A stretch of DNA of 64,000 nt from Pelagibius marinus. GTDB taxonomy: Bacteria > Pseudomonadota > Alphaproteobacteria > Kiloniellales > Kiloniellaceae. Positions 41,956 through 50,206 of the stretch are shown here, piece after piece. The position numbers and the translations under genes were made by a program. The stretch is from the NCBI RefSeq assembly GCF_014925385.1, contig NZ_JACSDK010000010.1, positions 62,001-126,000 on the forward strand, written 5' to 3'. The stretch's first letter is position 1. The number at the start of each line of letters is the position of its first letter. The notes under the pieces were generated by a model that was given only the letters and a program-made list of their open reading frames with translations, was not told where the DNA came from and searched no databases.

Positions 41956-43104
41956 TCATTCCGGCGCCAGCACGCTGTCGCGTGCGTCCCAGCCGATGGC
42001 CACTTTGTCGTCCAGCTGGCCGCCGTAACGCTGCTCGCGCAGCTTTTCGACTAGGAAAACCTGCTCGCCGACGCGCACCTGGTACTGGATGCGGCTGCCG
42101 AGGGCATATTCGTTGTAGAGCACGCCCTCGACGCGGTTCTCGGCCTCTTCGCCGGGGGCGAGGAAGCGAAGGTATTCCGGCCGGATCACCAGGAAACCGC
42201 TGTCGAAACCGTTGATGTCGGGTGCGGCGAGGTCGGTGCCGAGGGCCGGGCAGTGCAGGCCGCCGCCGTTGCGCTTGACCTCCAGCACGTTGACCTCGCC
42301 CATGAACTCCGAGACGAAGCGGTTGGCGGGCCGGGAATAGATCTCGTCGGGGGCGCCGACCTGGACCAGCTCGCCGGCGCGCATGATGCCGATGCGATCG
42401 GACATCACCATGGCCTCTTCCAGCGAGTGGGTGATGTAGATGAAGGTCTTGCCGGTTTCGCGGTGGATATCCTTCAGCTCCTTCTCCAGCGTCTTGCGCA
42501 GGCGGAAGTCGATGGCCGAGAGCGGTTCGTCGAAGAACAGGATCTCCGGGTCGAAGGCCAGGGCGCGGGCCAGGGCGATGCGCTGGCGCTCGCCGCCGGA
42601 GCACTGGTTGACCTGCTTCTTGTAGTAGTCCTCGGGCAGGCGTAGCTGGCGCATCAGCTCCAGGGCGCGGTTCATGCGCTCGTTGGCGGGGATGCCGCGC
42701 ATCTTCAAGGGAAACTCGATGTTCTGGCCCACCGTGCGGTGAGGGAAGAGGGCCAGGGACTGGAACACCATGCAGGTGGGGCGCCGGTTGGCCGGGGTCT
42801 CGTTGAGGCGCTGGCCGCGCAGCGCGATCTCGCCGTCCGAGGGCTCCTCAAGGCCGGCAAGCATGCGGATCAGGGTGGTCTTTCCGGAGCCCGAGGGCCC
42901 GACAATGGTGAAGAACTCGCCCTCCTCGATGGCGAGGTCGATCTCCTTGACGGCCTGGAACTGACCGAAGCGCTTCGATAGCTGGGACAGCCTCAGGATA
43001 GGGTCGGCCACGGCACCTCTCTCTGGCTCGAAACTGGAAAACGCCGCCTCAACGGCAGCCGCCGCGGGAGCGGCCGGAGCCGGACCCGCGGCGGCCATAG
43101 CCAT
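41956..43104 (-). CDS. ABC transporter ATP-binding protein (PotA/PotG-like)
   Basis: A 382-residue ATPase. Walker A is GPSGSGKTT, the signature QCSGGERQRIALARALAFD, Walker B ILFFDEPLSAIDF, and the H-loop YITHSLEEA; a C-terminal TOBE domain follows (FLVIRPEYLRFL). The first 36 residues are an Ala-rich extension, and the family start would be near DPILRLSQLSKRFG, so a shorter product is possible. It lies one base after the binding-protein gene's stop. Confidence 0.9.
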   Translation of the reverse strand: MAMAAAGPAPAAPAAAAVEAAFSSFEPERGAVADPILRLSQLSKRFGQFQAVKEIDLAIEEGEFFTIVGPSGSGKTTLIRMLAGLEEPSDGEIALRGQRLNETPANRRPTCMVFQSLALFPHRTVGQNIEFPLKMRGIPANERMNRALELMRQLRLPEDYYKKQVNQCSGGERQRIALARALAFDPEILFFDEPLSAIDFRLRKTLEKELKDIHRETGKTFIYITHSLEEAMVMSDRIGIMRAGELVQVGAPDEIYSRPANRFVSEFMGEVNVLEVKRNGGGLHCPALGTDLAAPDINGFDSGFLVIRPEYLRFLAPGEEAENRVEGVLYNEYALGSRIQYQVRVGEQVFLVEKLREQRYGGQLDDKVAIGWDARDSVLAPE

Positions 43105-43105
43105 C

Positions 43106-44248
43106 TTAGGCCTCTCGCTTGGCCTCGTTGTAGATTTTGTTCATCACGTCGTAGTCGGGGTTGATCTGGTAGTCGACGGTGTTGGACAGCTCTTCCTCCA
43201 GGCTGTCCCACTGGATGGCGTCCAACTCCTCGCTCGAGAACTTCTCGAAGACCTTGGGGTTGCCCATCTGGGTCACCGGGTTGTAGGTGCCCTCGGCGAA
43301 GGCGACCGCGTGGCAGACTTCCGGGTTCTGGACGTATTCCAGGAAGTCGTAGGCCAGGGGCGAGCCCTGCGGGTTGTTGACCACCGAGGTGACCTCGACC
43401 CAGGTGATGCCGCCCTTGCCGCCGGCCATGGGACCCTTCTTCGGGGTGATGCCGCGGATGTTGGAGTAGCCGTCCAGGCGCGCCGGACTGGAGGTATAGG
43501 TGCCGCCGGTCAGGTAGAAGTCGATCTCGCCGTTGATCAGGGCCAGGTTCATGGCCACAAGATCGTCGGTCAGCAGCTTGGCGCCCTTGAACCAGGCGCG
43601 GGCGACCTTCTCGTAAGCCGCAATGTCGGCCTCACTGTGCTTGACGAAAGGGTCCAGCCCGGCGCCGATGCACATGTGGTAGATGTTCCAGTTGTCGTAG
43701 GTGAGGATGCCGTACTTGCCGGAATTGGAGGCCTCGTTGAAGAGGTTGAAGCCTTCGTCCTCTGCGGTGGCGCGGCTCACCTTGTCGGTGTTGACGACGA
43801 AGTTGAAGGGGCCGAAGCGCTGCACCATGCCCAGCAGGTTCTCGCCGTCGGCCGTGTAGCACCACTCGTAGTCCTTGTTGAAGGGCGCCATCATGTTGGC
43901 GAAGTAGGGCTCGAAGCGGTCCTTCGGCAACGGCTTGATGAGCTTTTCCGGCCACATCTGGTCGCGCGCCCAGGGCTGGTTCAGGTTGATCACGTCCCAG
44001 ACGTTGATCTCACCCGCGCGCAGCTTGTTGATCATGTCCGGATCGGAGGTACCGCTCTCGGCGCTGACGTTGGCGTCGGTCTGGCGGCGGAAGGGGTCAA
44101 GCACCTCGTCGGAGTTGTATCCTTCCCAACAAAGGATGTTCAGTTCCTTCTCACGCGCGGCGAAGGCCTGTCCCGCGAAGGGGCCGGCGAGGCCCAAGGC
44201 GCCCGCGGCGGCGGAGTACTTCAACAAACTGCGACGGTCGAACTGCAT
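43106..44248 (-). CDS. ABC transporter substrate-binding protein (PotD/PotF-like)
   Basis: A 380-residue periplasmic binding protein. The start ATG 44248 follows GGGAGG. The N-terminus MQFDRRSLLKYSAAAGALGL carries a twin-arginine pattern (RRSLLK), so Tat export of a folded protein is likely, with cleavage near AFA. The mature part begins EKELNILCWEGYNSDEVLDP, the hallmark of polyamine-type SBPs. It heads the operon ABC-ABC-dioxygenase-hydrolase-amidotransferase. The ligand is probably a cationic or polyamine-like nitrogen compound. Confidence 0.92.
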   Translation of the reverse strand: MQFDRRSLLKYSAAAGALGLAGPFAGQAFAAREKELNILCWEGYNSDEVLDPFRRQTDANVSAESGTSDPDMINKLRAGEINVWDVINLNQPWARDQMWPEKLIKPLPKDRFEPYFANMMAPFNKDYEWCYTADGENLLGMVQRFGPFNFVVNTDKVSRATAEDEGFNLFNEASNSGKYGILTYDNWNIYHMCIGAGLDPFVKHSEADIAAYEKVARAWFKGAKLLTDDLVAMNLALINGEIDFYLTGGTYTSSPARLDGYSNIRGITPKKGPMAGGKGGITWVEVTSVVNNPQGSPLAYDFLEYVQNPEVCHAVAFAEGTYNPVTQMGNPKVFEKFSSEELDAIQWDSLEEELSNTVDYQINPDYDVMNKIYNEAKREA

Positions 44249-44491
44249 GATCACGCCTCCCGAATTGTGTCGTAAACCCATGAATCCCTGTTCCTTCGTT
44301 GTGATGAAGGTACCACGCAAAATTTGGTAATTCCAACATGATTTGTTGTACTCGCCACGAACTTGGGGCATAACCGATGCAAGGCGCCCGGCGAGAGTCC
44401 CGGCCAAGAGGCGCTTGCACCTGCCGCCTTCGGCGCCTTATCCGGATGCCGGATTGGCAGGTCCCAGTTTCGATGTGGAGAACGGCCCTTC

Positions 44492-45187
44492 ATGACGCGA
44501 CCCCCGATTGATTTCATTTTCATGTTTACGCGCGCCGACCAGACGGTCGAAGATTGTCTCGAGGTATTCGAGACCGTGGCGCGGGCTGGTGTGAAGCACA
44601 TGGGGTTCAAGGATATCGGTGTCGACTTCGACACCCTGGTGGAGCTGAACCGCCGCATCAAGGATGCCGGCGCGGTCAGTTACCTGGAGGTCGTCTCCTC
44701 GACCAAGGAGGCCTGCCTGGAGTCCGCCCGCGCCGCGCGCAAGATCGGCGTCGACCGGGTGATGGGCGGCACCGAGGCCAAGGAGATTCTCGAAATTCTG
44801 GACGGCAGCGGGATCGACTACCTGCCGTTTCCCGGCAAGCCGGTCGGCCATCCCACCGAACTGGGCGGCAAGCCCGGCGACGTGGAGGCGGACTGTCGCC
44901 GTTTCGAGGCCATGGGCTGCGCCGGCGCCGACCTGCTGGCTTACCGCGCCACCGAGGCCGACCCCCTGGACCTGGTGCGCGCCGCGCGCCGCGGCACCAA
45001 GGGCACCCTTGTGGTGGCCGGCAGCGTCGATTCCCCCGAGCGCATCCGCGCCCTGGCGGAGGCCGGGGCCGACGCCTTCACCATCGGCTCTGCCGCCTTC
45101 GACGGCTCCTTCAGCCCGCGCAAGGGCGCGCTGGGCTCGCAACTGCAGGACATCCTGGCTGCGGCCGCCTTGAGAACGGCGGCCTGA
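44492..45187 (+). CDS. TIM-barrel protein, putative aldolase/epimerase
   Basis: A 231-residue predicted (beta/alpha)8 barrel. Strand/loop elements are PIDFIFMFTRADQTVEDCLE, GVKHMGFKDIGVD, SYLEVVSSTKEACLE, GVDRVMGGTEAKEI, GTLVVAGSVDSPERI and the phosphate-binding-like ADAFTIGSAAFDG. It resembles HisA/HisF- and KDPG-aldolase-like folds, but no exact family was recognised. The DeoR regulator starts 10 bases downstream, and the PotABCD-like operon is divergent, so it may belong to the same catabolic programme. Confidence 0.7.
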   Translation: MTRPPIDFIFMFTRADQTVEDCLEVFETVARAGVKHMGFKDIGVDFDTLVELNRRIKDAGAVSYLEVVSSTKEACLESARAARKIGVDRVMGGTEAKEILEILDGSGIDYLPFPGKPVGHPTELGGKPGDVEADCRRFEAMGCAGADLLAYRATEADPLDLVRAARRGTKGTLVVAGSVDSPERIRALAEAGADAFTIGSAAFDGSFSPRKGALGSQLQDILAAAALRTAA

Positions 45188-45197
45188 CGGTATCTGC

Positions 45198-46049
45198 ATG
45201 GCGGTATCCACGAAGACCGGCGGCAAGCCGGGCAAAAGCGGGAGCAGGGGCGCTCCGAAGGCGGAGTTGAAGCCGGTGAAGACCAACGGTCGGCTCGACC
45301 GCGATGAGCGTCATCGCCGCATCATCGCCGAATTGAAATCCAATCCCACCGTGCGCATCTCGCACTTGGCCGAGGCCTTCAACGTCTCGACCGAGACGGT
45401 GCGCCGCGACATCGACGACCTCTCCTCGCGCGGCCTGGTGGAGCGCACCTACGGCGGTGCCGCCGCGCCCATGGGCCGCGAGCCCTCGGTCGGCGAGCGT
45501 ACGGCCGCCATGGTCGCAGAGCGCCAGCGCATCGTCACGGTGGCCATCCAGGCCATCGCGCCGGGCGACGTGGTGATGATCGATTCCGGCGCCACCACCC
45601 ATCACCTGGCCGAGAAGATCGCCGCCGAGCGCATCGAGGCGACGATCATCACCAACGGCCTGGATATCGCCGAGGCGGTCGGCGTCTCCAACCGGGTCAA
45701 AGTCATCCTCTGCCCCGGCGCCTATTCGGCGCACGAGAGGGGCGTCTACGGCCAGGACACCTGCGAGTACCTGGAGCGCTTCCACGCCAACGTCGCCTTC
45801 ACCTCCGCCGGCGGCATCACCGAGGGCGGCATCACCGACGTCGACTCCCAGGCCTGTTGGATCAAGCGCACCATGTTCCGCCGGGCCGAGCGTCGCATCT
45901 TCATGATGGACCACACCAAGTTCAACATCCGCTTGTTGGAGGTCGTAATGCCGCTCAGCGGCCTGACGGACCTGGTGGTCGACAAGCCCCTGCCGGCCCC
46001 CCTGGCCGAGGCGGCCAAGGCCGCCGGTGTGACGACGGTGGTGGCCTAG
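45198..46049 (+). CDS. DeoR-family transcriptional regulator
   Basis: A 283-residue DeoR protein with a Lys/Gly-rich 30-residue N-terminal tail. The HTH is RRIIAELKSNPTVRISHLAE, AFNVSTETVRRDIDDLSSRGL, RTYGG. The sensor domain contains GDVVMIDSGATTHHLAEKIA, TIITNGLDIAEAV and RRIFMMDHTKFN. It follows the TIM-barrel gene and probably controls it, and perhaps the divergent ABC operon. It ends convergently with the next gene. Confidence 0.9.
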   Translation: MAVSTKTGGKPGKSGSRGAPKAELKPVKTNGRLDRDERHRRIIAELKSNPTVRISHLAEAFNVSTETVRRDIDDLSSRGLVERTYGGAAAPMGREPSVGERTAAMVAERQRIVTVAIQAIAPGDVVMIDSGATTHHLAEKIAAERIEATIITNGLDIAEAVGVSNRVKVILCPGAYSAHERGVYGQDTCEYLERFHANVAFTSAGGITEGGITDVDSQACWIKRTMFRRAERRIFMMDHTKFNIRLLEVVMPLSGLTDLVVDKPLPAPLAEAAKAAGVTTVVA

Positions 46050-46056
46050 GCGCAGC

Positions 46057-46971
46057 CTAGAAGCCGCGTTCCCTGAATCTGACCAGGCCCACGAGGGTCG
46101 CGTTGACCGGCGCCCGGCGGCCGAGTTTTTCCGCCTCGCGCGGGATGGCGCCGTTGATGAAGTCGATCTCGCCGCGCCGCCCGGCCTCGAAGTCCAGCAG
46201 CAGGGAGGGCTTGGCGTTGGGGATGGCGGCGCCGAAGGTCCGCACGTGGTCGACGGGATCCTCGATGGTCAGCGCGATGCCGGCGGCGCGCGCCACCTCC
46301 CAGGCCTCCGTCGCGGCGGCGCGGCTGATCGGGCCCATGTCCGGGTCCTCCATCACCTGGCCGATGGTGAGGCCGGTCAGGGTGCAGGGCGCGCTGTAGG
46401 CGACGTTGCAGATCAGCTTCTCCCACTGCATCACCGCGATGTCGCGCGCGGGCTCGGCGGCAAAGCCGGCGTCGCGCCAGACCTGCACGGCTGCTTCGAC
46501 GCGGTCATAGGGCAGGCCGGCGTAGGCGCCCATGCGGATGGTCTTCATGCCGTTGTGATGGACGTGCCCGGGGCCTTTGAACGAGGCGCCGAAGCCGCCG
46601 GCGATGCCGACCATGAGGCGATCGGCGCCCAACGCGGCGGCCACGCCCTCGGCGCTGCCCAGGCCGTTCTGGATGGTGACCACCAGGGTCTCGGGGCCGA
46701 GCAGCGGCCTGGCCGCTTCCGCCGCCGCGGCGGCGTCGGCGGCTTTCACGGCGACGACGATCATATCGACGGGCCCGGCCGGCGGCGCGGTGGATGCCGC
46801 GACCTTTACGGTGCGGTCGCCGCTGGCGCCCTCGACGTGAAGGCCCCCGGCGTTCATCGCCTCGACGTGCTCTTCCCAGCGGTCGATGGCCAGCACCTCG
46901 TTGCCGGCGTCGGCCAGCAGGGCGGCGTAGACCGAGCCCATGGCCCCGCAGCCCACAATCGCGATCCGCAA
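46057..46971 (-). CDS. ketopantoate reductase family protein (ApbA/PanE-like)
   Basis: A 304-residue NADP-dependent reductase starting at TTG 46971, 8 bases after AGGGAGG; no ATG fits the motif position. The Rossmann motif IAIVGCGAMGSVYAALLADAG is followed by VVAVKAADA and VVTIQNGLGS. The C-terminal domain has MQWEKLICNVAYSAPCTLTG and EIDFINGAIPREAEKLG with the catalytic Lys in EKLICN. Either pantothenate synthesis or reduction of another 2-keto acid or acyl-CoA is possible, since PanE paralogues are functionally diverse. Confidence 0.88.
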   Translation of the reverse strand: MRIAIVGCGAMGSVYAALLADAGNEVLAIDRWEEHVEAMNAGGLHVEGASGDRTVKVAASTAPPAGPVDMIVVAVKAADAAAAAEAARPLLGPETLVVTIQNGLGSAEGVAAALGADRLMVGIAGGFGASFKGPGHVHHNGMKTIRMGAYAGLPYDRVEAAVQVWRDAGFAAEPARDIAVMQWEKLICNVAYSAPCTLTGLTIGQVMEDPDMGPISRAAATEAWEVARAAGIALTIEDPVDHVRTFGAAIPNAKPSLLLDFEAGRRGEIDFINGAIPREAEKLGRRAPVNATLVGLVRFRERGF

Positions 46972-47063
46972 AGCGCTTCCTCCCTCTCGTGTTCTGCTTC
47001 CTGTCTTACACGAGAAGGGGAAGGCACGAGAAGGGGAAGGAGGGGCGACCCTTGGCGCCGGTG

Positions 47064-48470
47064 TCAGCTCTCGTAGCGGGTGTTGCCGCGGCGCTTGGTG
47101 TCGATGGGCAGTTCGGTGAAGAGCGGCTGGTGCGCGCGCTGGGAGCAGGCCTGGCGCGGGCAGAGATGGCAGTTGATGCCGATGGGGCTGAACAGGCCGT
47201 CGTCCGCGATGTTGAAGGGCGCGGCGTAGCCCAGGCGGTGGGCATGCTCCAACTCGCAGCCCAGCGAGAGGGCGAGGCGGCGGTCCTGGGAATCGCGGCT
47301 GAAGACCGGGCGGTCGGTGGTGCGGCTGATGGTGAAGAAGCGCTCGCCGTCGGGCAGCTCGACGAACTGCGGAACGATGACCCCCGGCGTACGGAAGGAG
47401 GTGTGGATATTCCACACCGGGCAGGCGCCGCCGTATTCGGCCAGGTTGAAGGAGGTGGCGTTGAAGCGCTTGGTGACGTTGCCGGCCTTGTCGACGCGCA
47501 GGAAGAAGAAGGGCACGCCCTTGGCGCCTTCGCGCTGCAGGGTGGTCAGGCGGTGACAGACCTGCTCGAAGGAGACGCCGAAGGCCGCGGCGATGCGGTC
47601 GACGTCGTAGTTGGTACGCTCGGCGGCCGCGTGGAAGGGTTCGTAGGGCATGAGGAAGGCGGCGGCGAAGTAGTTGGCCAGTTCCACATGGCAGCGCGCT
47701 AGGCCGCTTTCCGAGCGGATGCCGCTGCCGGCGGTGAGGCTCTCCAGCACCTCGGCCAGTTCCACCAGGCAGAGCACATGGGCGAGCTGAAAGACCCGGT
47801 TCTGGTGGTCCAGCGCCTCGGAGAGGTGCACTACCGAGTCCGCCTCGTCGTAGATGCGCAGCGCCTGGCTCATCTCCTCCACCGGGGCCGTGTGCACCTC
47901 GATGCCGTGCACGTTGTAGAGCCGCCCCTTCAGCATGGCGTAGACGTCGTCGGCGTCGCAGGGCTCGGCGGCGCGCAGCTTCTCGGCTGCCTGCTCCAGC
48001 TCGTCGAAGTAATTGGCGTGGTCGCGGAAGAAGTCGTGGATGATGGTCTCCGGCGAGGAGGACAGCAGGTTGTCCGGCATGCGCTCGCTGCCCAGGCGCA
48101 TCATCTTCTCCAGGGCCGAACGGTGGCTGCTGTAGAGCTTCAGGAAGTGGCCGACCACGCGCGGGGCATGGTCGATGGCCGCGCGCAGCTCCTGCAGGTC
48201 GGGGGCGCTGCCGCCGAAGATCGGGTCCTGGACCGCGTTCCTCAGGTCGGTCAGCAGGGTGGAGGATTCGTCCTTGATCAGGTCGCGCCAGTCGACGCCG
48301 TAGGCGTCGGACAGGGCCAGCAGCATCTTTACAGAAAGGCTGCGCTGGTTGTTCTCCAGCAGGTTCACATAGGCCGCGCTGACGCCCAGCGCCTTGGCCA
48401 TTTCCGCCTGGGTCTGCTTGTGCTCGCGCCGCAGCTGGCGAAGTCGCGGGCCGATCAGGGTCTTGCGCAT
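47064..48470 (-). CDS. ScfR/RamB-type XRE regulator (short-chain fatty acyl regulator)
   Basis: A 468-residue regulator. It has an N-terminal XRE HTH (RLRQLRREHKQTQAEMAKAL, GVSAAYVNLLENNQRSLSV), an IrrE/ImmA-like middle domain (ARCHVELANYFAAAFLMPYE; the HExxH metalloprotease motif is not kept), and a C-terminal domain with a Cys-rich end (GINCHLCPRQACSQRAHQPLF), as in acyl-CoA-responsive RamB/PrpC-type regulators. It probably senses propionyl- or acetyl-CoA-derived ligands. The divergent gap to 48660 contains repeats suited to its binding. Confidence 0.88.
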   Translation of the reverse strand: MRKTLIGPRLRQLRREHKQTQAEMAKALGVSAAYVNLLENNQRSLSVKMLLALSDAYGVDWRDLIKDESSTLLTDLRNAVQDPIFGGSAPDLQELRAAIDHAPRVVGHFLKLYSSHRSALEKMMRLGSERMPDNLLSSSPETIIHDFFRDHANYFDELEQAAEKLRAAEPCDADDVYAMLKGRLYNVHGIEVHTAPVEEMSQALRIYDEADSVVHLSEALDHQNRVFQLAHVLCLVELAEVLESLTAGSGIRSESGLARCHVELANYFAAAFLMPYEPFHAAAERTNYDVDRIAAAFGVSFEQVCHRLTTLQREGAKGVPFFFLRVDKAGNVTKRFNATSFNLAEYGGACPVWNIHTSFRTPGVIVPQFVELPDGERFFTISRTTDRPVFSRDSQDRRLALSLGCELEHAHRLGYAAPFNIADDGLFSPIGINCHLCPRQACSQRAHQPLFTELPIDTKRRGNTRYES

Positions 48471-48483
48471 GGGCCTGAGTCTG

Positions 48484-48531
48484 AAATTAACAAATTAACA
48501 GATTATATAAATTGTTGTGTCAACACACAAC
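48484..48531. promoter_or_regulatory. repeat-rich operator region upstream of the ScfR-like gene
   Basis: The 8-bp unit AAATTAAC occurs twice in tandem (48484-48499), followed by inverted repeat GTTGTGT-n4-ACACAAC (48514-48531). This AT-rich patch starts 14 bp upstream of the ScfR-like start. It is a likely autoregulatory site and promoter for the divergent gene at 48660. Confidence 0.5.
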
Positions 48532-48659
48532 ACATAAACCCGAGAATCCTCGCGCGCTGCCCCGGACGCGGTTAGGTTGTTCGTCATCAACCAAACTTGG
48601 CAGAGCCCCCAAAAGACAGTTCCCCGGGGGTCGATACAAAACAAAACGGAAAAGAACAG

Positions 48660-49712
48660 ATGGCCCACAAGATCCTCATTCTCGGCGCTTCCTATGGCTC
48701 GCTCCTCGGCACCAAGCTGCTCATGGCCGGTCACGACGTGACCCTCGTCTGCCGCTCGCAGACGGCCGAACTGATCAACGCCGAGGGCACCGAAGTCCGC
48801 ATCAAGCTGAAGGACGAGGACGCGCACCGCGCGATCCGCTCGGCCGACCTGCCGGGCACCCTCGACGCCAAGACGCCGGAGGAGGTCGACCCCAGCGAGT
48901 ACGATCTGGTGGGCCTGGCGATGCAGGAGCCGCAGTACGGCGTGCACGCCATCTGGACCCTTCTGGTCCGCATCGCCGAGGCGGGCGTGCCCTGCCTCTC
49001 CATCATGAACATGCCGCCGCTGGCCTACCTGAAGCGCATCCCCGGCCTGGACAGCACCAAGCTGGAGCGCAGCTTCACCACGCCGCGCGTCTGGGACCGC
49101 TTCGATCCGGAGCTCATGACGCTGTGCAGCCCGGACCCGCAGGCCTTTCGCCCGCCCGAGGAGAAGCCCAACGTGCTGCACGTCGGCCTGCCGACCAACT
49201 TCAAGGCAGCGGCCTTTGACGATCCCAAGCACAACGCCCTGCTGAAGCAGCTGGAGGCGGACATCGCCGCCGTGCGCCTGGACGGTAAGGACGTGCCGGT
49301 GAAGCTGCGCGTCTTCGACTCGCTCTTCGTGCCCCTGGCCAAGTGGTCGATGCTGCTGACCGGCAACTACCGCTGCATCACCGCCGGCGAGCCGCGTCCG
49401 ATCCGCGAGGCCGTGCACAGCGACCTGGAACTGTCGCGCAGCATCTACGCCCACGTCGATGCCATCGCCCGCAAGCTCGGCGCCGACCCGGCCGACCAAG
49501 TGCCCTTCGAGAAATACGCCAAGGCGGCCGAGAACCTGCTGAAGCCGTCCTCGGCCGCCCGCGCGGTGGCCGCCGGCGCGCCGGCCATCGAGCGCGTCGA
49601 CATGCTGGTGCAGCTGATCGGCAAGTCCCTGGGCATGGAAAATCCCGCCATCGACGCGGTCGTCGCGACCGTCGATGCCAAGCTTTCGGAGAATCAGCGT
49701 CTCTCTGCCTGA
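48660..49712 (+). CDS. ketopantoate reductase-like NAD(P)-binding protein
   Basis: A 350-residue protein with an ApbA/PanE-type Rossmann N-terminus (KILILGASYGSLLGTKLLMA, GHDVTLVCRS). A mainly helical C-terminal domain contains PLAKWSMLLTGNYRCITAGE, LSRSIYAHVDAIARKLGA and QLIGKSLGMENPAIDAVVA. It is longer and less canonical than PanE, so it is a distinct subfamily. It is divergent from the ScfR-like regulator, which makes it a candidate target, and is followed by a strong terminator. Confidence 0.8.
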   Translation: MAHKILILGASYGSLLGTKLLMAGHDVTLVCRSQTAELINAEGTEVRIKLKDEDAHRAIRSADLPGTLDAKTPEEVDPSEYDLVGLAMQEPQYGVHAIWTLLVRIAEAGVPCLSIMNMPPLAYLKRIPGLDSTKLERSFTTPRVWDRFDPELMTLCSPDPQAFRPPEEKPNVLHVGLPTNFKAAAFDDPKHNALLKQLEADIAAVRLDGKDVPVKLRVFDSLFVPLAKWSMLLTGNYRCITAGEPRPIREAVHSDLELSRSIYAHVDAIARKLGADPADQVPFEKYAKAAENLLKPSSAARAVAAGAPAIERVDMLVQLIGKSLGMENPAIDAVVATVDAKLSENQRLSA

Positions 49713-49745
49713 GCCTGTCCCGGCTCGACACCGGGCAAACTGAAA

Positions 49746-49788
49746 CGGCCGCGGCGACCCCTGGAGGTCTCCGCGGCCGAATTGTTTT
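49746..49788 (+). terminator. rho-independent terminator after 49712
   Basis: The interrupted stem CGGCCGCGG-c-GACC / GGTC-t-CCGCGGCCG has a 6-base loop and is followed by AATTGTTTT. It lies 34 bases after the stop and can also end the convergent HU transcript. Confidence 0.85.
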
Positions 49789-49837
49789 CCGGCTTGAGGC
49801 CGGAAGTCCTCATCCATCCCTCGGGCAGGGGAGAGGC

Positions 49838-50206
49838 TTAGAGCGAGCCCTTCAGCGTCTGGCCCGGCTTGAAGCGGACCGACTTGGAGGCCTTGATCTT
49901 GATCGGCGCGCCGGTCTGCGGGTTGATGCCCTTGCGCGCCGCGCGCTTGGTGACCATGAAGGTGCCGAAGCCCGGGAGCTGGACCTTCTGGTTCTTCTTC
50001 AGCGAGGCGGAGATCGTGCCGAGCATCGCGGTCACGGTGTCGCGCGCCGCGGCGTTGGTGCAGCCGGTGCCGGCCTTGATGACCTCGACCAGCTTCTCGC
50101 GGTCGCTGGAGCCGGCCGGGGTGGCGGTGACTTTCACTGCTTTCTTGGCAGCGGGCTTCTTCGCCGCGGACTTCTTCGCGGCTTTTTTCGCGGGCTTTTT
50201 GGCCAT
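49838..50206 (-). CDS. HU-family DNA-binding protein with histone H1-like tail
   Basis: A 122-residue protein. The first 30 residues are a Lys/Ala/Pro tail of KK repeats (MAKKPAKKAAKKSAAKKPAA) like histone H1 C-tails. A complete HU domain follows: DREKLVEVIKAGTGCTNAAA, SLKKNQKVQLPGFGTFMVTK, RAARKGINPQTGAPIKIKAS, VRFKPGQ. The GFGTF and RxGxNPxTG DNA-clamp motifs are intact. It compacts chromosomal DNA; the tail would add charge-based DNA bridging. It is monocistronic. Confidence 0.9.
   Translation of the reverse strand: MAKKPAKKAAKKSAAKKPAAKKAVKVTATPAGSSDREKLVEVIKAGTGCTNAAARDTVTAMLGTISASLKKNQKVQLPGFGTFMVTKRAARKGINPQTGAPIKIKASKSVRFKPGQTLKGSL

Noticed and set aside
47000-47045. Tandem repeat ACGAGAAGGGGAAGGC (two copies) as a regulatory array
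   Set aside because: There are only two units, downstream of one gene and before another's end; this is probably slippage in a purine-rich spacer.
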